Below, in pieces: positions 9,916-14,731 of a stretch of 14,731 nt of DNA; position 1 is the first letter of the stretch; the number at the start of each line of letters is the position of its first letter. The notes beneath the pieces are model-generated. The model had not been told where the DNA came from. It did not search any database and saw only the letters and a list, made by a program, of their open reading frames with translations. The stretch spans positions 1 through 14,731 of the forward strand of contig JAEYTQ010000585.1 in the NCBI GenBank assembly GCA_023433965.1. The letters are read 5' to 3'. Source of the DNA: Pseudomonadota bacterium (lineage in GTDB: Bacteria; Pseudomonadota; Alphaproteobacteria; Rhizobiales; Xanthobacteraceae). Both the position numbers and the translations under genes were made by a program.

Positions 9916-10919
9916 GCCACCTCCGCGGCTTCTTCGGCGCGCCAGCACGCGGCGAGATGGCCGCTGCCCCAGTCCGCCAACGGCGGATACTCCGCCTCGC
10001 ACCGCTTGATGGCGAGCTTGCAGCGCGGCGCGAAGGCGCAGCCGCTGGGCAGTCGCACCAGCGAGGGGACCGTGCCTGGAATTTCGTTCAGCCGCGCCTG
10101 CGCTGGGACCCCGGATGCGGGGACGGCGGGGATCGATGCCATCAGCCCGCGCGTATAGGGATGCTTCGGCGCGGCGAACAGCGCCTCGACGCTGGCCTCC
10201 TCGACTTTCCGCCCCGCATACATCACGATCACACGCTGCGCGGTTTGTGCCACCACGCCGAGATCGTGCGTGATCAGCACGAGGCCGGTCCCCAGCTCCT
10301 TCTGAAGATCGAGGATCAGCGCCAGGATCTGCGCCTGGATAGTGACGTCGAGCGCCGTGGTGGGCTCATCCGCGATCAGCAGTGCCGGCCGGCACGCCAG
10401 CGCCATCGCGATCATCGCGCGCTGGCGCATGCCGCCGGAGAGTTGGTGCGGATATTCCCGCGCGCGCCGCGCCGGCTCGGGAATGCGCACCAGCCGCAGC
10501 ATCTCGACGGCGATGCTTTGTGCCTCTTTCGACGTGATGTTCCGGTGCAGCCGCACGGCCTCGACGATCTGGTCGCCGATCCGCATCACCGGATTGAGTG
10601 ACGTCATCGGCTCCTGGAAGATCATGGAGATGCGGTTGCCGCGGATCGCGCGCATCTCCGCCTCCTCCAGCGCCAGCAGCTCGGTGCCTTCAAGCGCGAC
10701 GGAACCACCGACGATGCGACCTGGTGGATCAGGCACGAGCCGCATCAAGGACAGCGCGGTGACGCTCTTGCCGCAGCCGGATTCGCCGACGATCGCCAGC
10801 GTTTCGCCGCGCCGCACGCTGAAGGAGAGATCGTCGACGGCTTTGAACAGGCCGGAATTGGTGAAGAACACCGTCTTCAGGTTCTTCACGTCGAGCACGA
10901 GATCGGATTCATCAGCCAT
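9912..10919 (-). CDS. Peptide/nickel-type ABC transporter ATP-binding protein, first ATPase (OppD/DppD-like)
   Basis: This 335-residue ATPase pairs with the OppF-like subunit. It has Walker A GESGCGKS (45-52), Q-loop [11 protein letters not shown] (101-111), signature LSGGMRQR (160-167), Walker [13 protein letters not shown] (180-191) and switch His218. Its C-terminal extension carries CAFAPRC (294-300), C307 and C325, the same four-cysteine pattern as its partner. The GGM form of the signature is typical of the D subunit, and GGQ of the F subunit. The start codon at 10919 overlaps the permease C stop codon by one base. A 52-codon upstream extension of the open frame lies inside the permease gene and is rejected. 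Confidence 0.95.
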   Translation of the reverse strand: MADESDLVLDVKNLKTVFFTNSGLFKAVDDLSFSVRRGETLAIVGESGCGKSVTALSLMRLVPDPPGRIVGGSVALEGTELLALEEAEMRAIRGNRISMIFQEPMTSLNPVMRIGDQIVEAVRLHRNITSKEAQSIAVEMLRLVRIPEPARRAREYPHQLSGGMRQRAMIAMALACRPALLIADEPTTALDVTIQAQILALILDLQKELGTGLVLITHDLGVVAQTAQRVIVMYAGRKVEEASVEALFAAPKHPYTRGLMASIPAVPASGVPAQARLNEIPGTVPSLVRLPSGCAFAPRCKLAIKRCEAEYPPLADWGSGHLAACWRAEEAAEVA

Positions 10920-11812
10920 CAGCCGCGCTGCCTCGGGTCCAGGATGTCGCGCAGGGCATCGCCGAACAGATTGGCTCCGAACACGGCGAGACTGATGGCG
11001 ATACCCGGGAAGATCACCAGCCACGGCGCGGTGCGGACATATTCGGCGGCGGATTCCGACAGCATGCGACCCCACGACGGATAAGGCTCGGGAATGCCAA
11101 GGCCGAGGAAGGACAGCGAGGCTTCAGTGAGGATGGTCGAGCCGAGCTGGGCGGTGGCGAGCACGATCAGCGGCGCCAGCGTATTCGGGAGCACGTGGCG
11201 TAGCGCGATCCGCATCTCGCTCATGCCGATCGATTTGGCGGCCTCCACGAACGGCTGCTCGCGCAGCGCCAGCGTGTTGGCGCGGATCACGCGTGACACG
11301 GTCGGGATCAGCGGGATGGCGATGGCGATGATGACGTTCGGCAGGGACGGGCCGAGAGCCGCGGTCATGATGAGCGCCAGCACCAGCAGCGGCAGTGCCT
11401 GAAGCACGTCGGAGACGCGCTGGAACACGAGGTCGACCCAGCCGGAGAGATAGCCCGAGGTGAGGCCGACAATCACGCCGATCGTGCCCCCGAGCGCGGT
11501 CGAGCCGATGCCGACAGCAAGCGAGATCCGCGCGCCGTGGATGATGCGGCTGAAGACGTCGCGGCCGAACGAATCGGTTCCCATCCAGTGTTCCCAGCTC
11601 GGGCGAGCGAGCGCGCGGGCGGAATCCACCGTCAGCGGATCGTAACGTGCGATGAAGTCGGCGAAGATCGCGGTCAGCACGAACACCGCCATGATGACGA
11701 GCCCGGCCGCGCCCAGCACATGCCGCTGTGCCATGAACAGCACGCGCCGCCAGCCGCCGGTGGCATGCGCGCCGGCCCGCCGGAGTTCGAGATCATAGTC
11801 GATTGCGGCCAA
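10919..11812 (-). CDS. Peptide/nickel-type ABC transporter permease (OppC/DppC-like)
   Basis: This 297-residue inner-membrane permease has a cytoplasmic N-terminal tail, a first membrane helix at about 33-53, the family motif [16 protein letters not shown] (75-90), and further helices at about 96-118, 140-152, 158-172, 214-230 and 264-284. The coupling EAA loop ([21 protein letters not shown], about 190-210) contacts the ATPases. It ends with the family-typical ALRDILDPR. Translation starts at TTG (11812); AGGAG lies six bases upstream, and no better ATG precedes it in frame. The next in-frame ATG would lose 26 residues of the tail and has no such site. The gap to permease B is nine bases. 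Confidence 0.94.
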   Translation of the reverse strand: MAAIDYDLELRRAGAHATGGWRRVLFMAQRHVLGAAGLVIMAVFVLTAIFADFIARYDPLTVDSARALARPSWEHWMGTDSFGRDVFSRIIHGARISLAVGIGSTALGGTIGVIVGLTSGYLSGWVDLVFQRVSDVLQALPLLVLALIMTAALGPSLPNVIIAIAIPLIPTVSRVIRANTLALREQPFVEAAKSIGMSEMRIALRHVLPNTLAPLIVLATAQLGSTILTEASLSFLGLGIPEPYPSWGRMLSESAAEYVRTAPWLVIFPGIAISLAVFGANLFGDALRDILDPRQRG

Positions 11813-11818
11813 ACAGCT

Positions 11819-11821
11819 CTC

Positions 11822-11823
<2 letters not shown>
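11819..11823 (-). promoter_or_regulatory. Ribosome binding site deciding the TTG start of permease C
   Basis: AGGAG on the - strand sits six bases before the TTG at 11812 and overlaps the TAG stop codon of permease B. This spacing supports the non-ATG start and coupled translation of the two permeases. Confidence 0.7.
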
Positions 11824-12769
<946 letters not shown>

Positions 12770-12811
12770 GCACCGCCTCCCGTCGAAGCCGTCAGCTGCT
12801 CGCGGTGTGCC

Positions 12812-14410
12812 CTACTTGTCCAGCCACACATCCTCGTAGCGATAGCCGTTGTAGGAGCTGTTGGTCATGACGGTGAGGCCCTTGACATAGGGCTGCCAGC
12901 AGCTGCCCATGCGGCTGTGGAAGATGATGGGCCGTGCGACGTCCTCCTGCAATTGCTTGTCGATCTCCCAGACCAGCTTCTTGCGCTTCTCGACATTGGT
13001 CTCCTGCGACTGCACGTCGAACAGCTTCTCGATCTCCTTGTTGCAGTAATTGGTGTAGTTGCGCTCCGAGCCGCAGGAATAGTTCTCGTAGAAGGACTGG
13101 TCGGGGTCGTCCACGGCGTTGCCGGTGAGGTTGAGCCCGATCATGTAGTCCTTGCGCGCGACCTTCGGGAACCAGTTCGCGGTCTCGACCACGTCGACCT
13201 CGCCGTCGATATAGATGGTCTTGAGCTGGTCGATCAGGATCACCGCGGGATCGCGATAGATCGGGATGTTGCGGGTGGAGACCTTGACGGCGAGATGCTT
13301 GTCCGGTCCATAGCCGGCCTTCTGCATCAGCTTCTTCGCCTCCTCGCGGTTGGCCTTCACGTCGGGGCCATAGCCCGCAATGGTCTCCAGCATCTCCTTG
13401 GGCATTCCCCACAGGCCGTTCGGCGGCGGCAGCATGGTGCCGCCGATGTCGCCCTGGCCCTCGAACATGATCGAGATGAAAGCCTTGCGGTCCAGCGCCA
13501 TCGCCATGGCGCGGCGGATGTCGACGTTGTCGAATGGCGGCGAGGACGAGTTGACGATGATGTTGGTCGACACGTTGGTCGGCGCGATCTCGCAGATCGC
13601 GTTGGGTGCCTGCGATTTGACGTCCTTCACCAGCGGAATCGTTACCTCCGTCGGAAACGTCATGTCGAACTTGCCGGCGACGAAGGCGAGGATGGCGGTC
13701 GAGCGGTTCGGGATGATGGTGAGCTCGATACCTTCGAGATAAGGCCGGCCCTTGCGCCAATAATCGGGATTGCGGGTCAGCTTGATGGATTCATTGGCTT
13801 TGAACTCGACGAACTTGAAGGGGCCGGTTCCGATTGGATGCGTGCGCATCTCTGCCGGCGAGACATGGCAGGGATAGACCGGGGTGTAGCCGGAGGCGAG
13901 CAGCGCCAGCAGCGAAGGCTGCGGCCGTTTCAGGTTGAAGGAAACCTCGAAGTCGCCGTTGGTCGAGATGTCGTTGACCTGATTGTACCAGGATTTGCGC
14001 GGGTTCTGCCGGAACTTCTGTTGCGCATTGCCCATCAGCATGTCGAAGGTGCATTTGACGTCGGCCGAGGTGAACGGCTTGCCGTCGTGCCATTTCACGC
14101 CCTGGCGCAGCTTGAAGGTCAGCGTCTTGTTGTCGTTCACCCAGGCCCAGCTCTCCGCGAGCTCGGGGACGATGCTGTCCATGCTGTTCTGCGCCACGTC
14201 CTGCTTGTAGACGGCGAGATTGTTGAACACGGGCATGAAGGGAACGTTGAGCGAGTAGGTCGCGCCTTCATGGATCGAGGCATTGCCGGGGCTGTCGCGA
14301 TGATACATCCGCAAGATGCCGCCCTGCTTGGGCTCGGCGGCCAGCGCGGCGGTTGAGGCCGTCTGCACAGATAGCGCCGCCATTGCGGCGAGCGCCCATA
14401 CGCTCCGCAT
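12812..14410 (-). CDS. Peptide/nickel-type ABC transporter periplasmic solute-binding protein (SBP family 5)
   Basis: This is a 532-residue exported binding protein that would capture the substrate in the periplasm for the permeases encoded next. It has a signal peptide at about 1-25 (short basic start, hydrophobic ALAAMAALSV, cleavage near ALAA|EP) with no lipobox Cys. The family 5 core follows: GGILRM (30-35), ELAESWAW (83-90), LTFKLRQGVKWHDGKPFTSADV (97-118), a GTGPFKF motif and RRAMAMALDR. The start is ATG 14410, six bases after AGGGAGG (14417-14423). The ATG at 14416 lies directly against that site and is unlikely, and the frame open further upstream lacks any family sequence. The substrate is unknown; family members bind peptides, nickel, opines, sugars or glutathione. 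Its distance from the catabolic genes gives only weak context. Confidence 0.95.
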   Translation of the reverse strand: MRSVWALAAMAALSVQTASTAALAAEPKQGGILRMYHRDSPGNASIHEGATYSLNVPFMPVFNNLAVYKQDVAQNSMDSIVPELAESWAWVNDNKTLTFKLRQGVKWHDGKPFTSADVKCTFDMLMGNAQQKFRQNPRKSWYNQVNDISTNGDFEVSFNLKRPQPSLLALLASGYTPVYPCHVSPAEMRTHPIGTGPFKFVEFKANESIKLTRNPDYWRKGRPYLEGIELTIIPNRSTAILAFVAGKFDMTFPTEVTIPLVKDVKSQAPNAICEIAPTNVSTNIIVNSSSPPFDNVDIRRAMAMALDRKAFISIMFEGQGDIGGTMLPPPNGLWGMPKEMLETIAGYGPDVKANREEAKKLMQKAGYGPDKHLAVKVSTRNIPIYRDPAVILIDQLKTIYIDGEVDVVETANWFPKVARKDYMIGLNLTGNAVDDPDQSFYENYSCGSERNYTNYCNKEIEKLFDVQSQETNVEKRKKLVWEIDKQLQEDVARPIIFHSRMGSCWQPYVKGLTVMTNSSYNGYRYEDVWLDK

Positions 14411-14416
14411 GCTCAT

Positions 14417-14423
14417 CCTCCCT
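14417..14423 (-). promoter_or_regulatory. Ribosome binding site deciding the start of the binding-protein gene
   Basis: AGGGAGG on the - strand abuts ATG 14416 with no spacer but stands six bases from ATG 14410, so the second ATG is the likely start. Confidence 0.65.
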
Positions 14424-14455
14424 GGACGTTGGCCTTTACCGGCCTGTTTGTTCAG

Positions 14456-14484
14456 ACGATAGCGAGGCGCGTGCAGCGAGGCAA
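14456..14484 (-). promoter_or_regulatory. Candidate sigma-70-type promoter of the ABC transporter operon
   Basis: On the - strand, TTGCCT (14479-14484) is followed by a 17-base spacer and TATCGT (14456-14461); each hexamer matches four of six consensus bases. The implied start near 14449 gives a leader of about 40 bases. Just upstream of the -35, a small palindrome GCAAG-N-CTTGC (14488-14498) could be an operator. The rest of the 14411-14618 spacer holds only a further short dyad CTCGC-GAT-GCGAG (14541-14553) and no gene that I can see. Confidence 0.45.
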
Positions 14485-14618
14485 CCCGCAAGGCTTGCTG
14501 CGCTCTCGACAATTTGGATGACGCAATATCAGGTGCTTCCCTCGCGATGCGAGAGTGCAGGTGCGAAGAGGTGAGTCCTGTGCAGATGTTGCGCGAGGTC
14601 GCATCAACAACCTCCGCT

Positions 14619-14731
14619 ATCATCCCGAACAAGCGCGCCTTAAGCGCGCGCAGATCCGGGATCCATCGCCGCAGGGAGGAGTTTGGCGGAGACTCGGATT
14701 TGTCGTCGCGCGCGACGACTCCTTCCTGGGG
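14619..14731. repeat. Palindromic intergenic repeat running off the window end
   Basis: The stretch contains a dense set of hairpins: GCGCGC-CTTAA-GCGCGC (around 14634-14650), the block ATCCGGGAT, the arms CAGGGAGGAGT (14672-14682) and ACTCCTTCCTG (14718-14728), and a perfect 18-base palindrome GTCGTCGCG-CGCGACGAC at 14702-14719. It starts with ATCATCCCG and looks like another Bradyrhizobium-type dispersed repeat, distinct from the TTCCGGG copies on the left. Its far end is probably outside the window. Confidence 0.65.

Noticed and set aside
8971..10158. A 395-codon open frame on the + strand
   Set aside because: It is antisense to the two ATPase genes, with no domain signature.
14411..14632. 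Upstream extension of the binding-protein gene by 74 codons
   Set aside because: It would bury the signal peptide inside the protein and ignore the good ribosome site in front of ATG 14410.

Overview
This 14.7 kb window is GC-rich, densely coding chromosomal DNA from an alphaproteobacterium, most likely Bradyrhizobium or a close relative. I infer this from codon use, acyl-CoA and ABC-transporter gene content, and several palindromic intergenic repeats of a type common in that genus. No rRNA, tRNA, CRISPR array, transposase or phage gene is visible.

Left two thirds (1-7965, all + strand) is a catabolic acyl-CoA region. It holds the 3' end of an acyl-CoA dehydrogenase (1-198), a complete acyl-CoA dehydrogenase (327-1490) whose stop overlaps the start of a glutathione S-transferase-like gene (1490-2146), an AraC-family regulator (2359-3159), a zinc-dependent beta-keto acid cleavage enzyme of the BKACE/DUF849 family (3373-4239), and an acyl-CoA carboxylase made of a carboxyltransferase subunit (4379-5995) and a biotin carboxylase/biotin carrier subunit (5992-7965). 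Dehydrogenation followed by biotin-dependent carboxylation of a branched enoyl-CoA is the logic of the leucine/isovalerate (Liu) and acyclic terpene (Atu) pathways. The complete dehydrogenase and the carboxyltransferase look to me more like the Atu type, but the substrate is not proven, and the hydratase and lyase those pathways need are not in the window. Long inverted repeats separate the transcription units. Two of them end within 15 bases of the start codons of acyl-CoA genes.

Middle (7966-8957): an AT-rich 185-base spacer carries three short perfect palindromes, two of them the same TGAAC-N3-GTTCA site 31 bp apart. It leads into a gene for a multi-pass membrane protein with the Ser/His/Asp/His-x3-His pattern of alkaline ceramidase (CREST) hydrolases.

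Right third (8929-14410, - strand) is a complete peptide/nickel-type ABC importer operon, transcribed leftward from a candidate promoter near 14456-14484: periplasmic binding protein, permease B, permease C, ATPase D, ATPase F. The last four genes are tightly packed (gap of 9 bases, then overlaps of 1 and 4 bases). Its last gene overlaps the 3' end of the ceramidase-like gene by 29 bases in convergent orientation. The window ends in another palindromic repeat (14619 onward).

No wholly new system is obvious. The points best worth follow-up are the paired operator-like palindromes in front of the ceramidase-like hydrolase, the unusual combination of BKACE, carboxylase and dehydrogenases with a local AraC regulator, and the repeat arms set next to ribosome binding sites.
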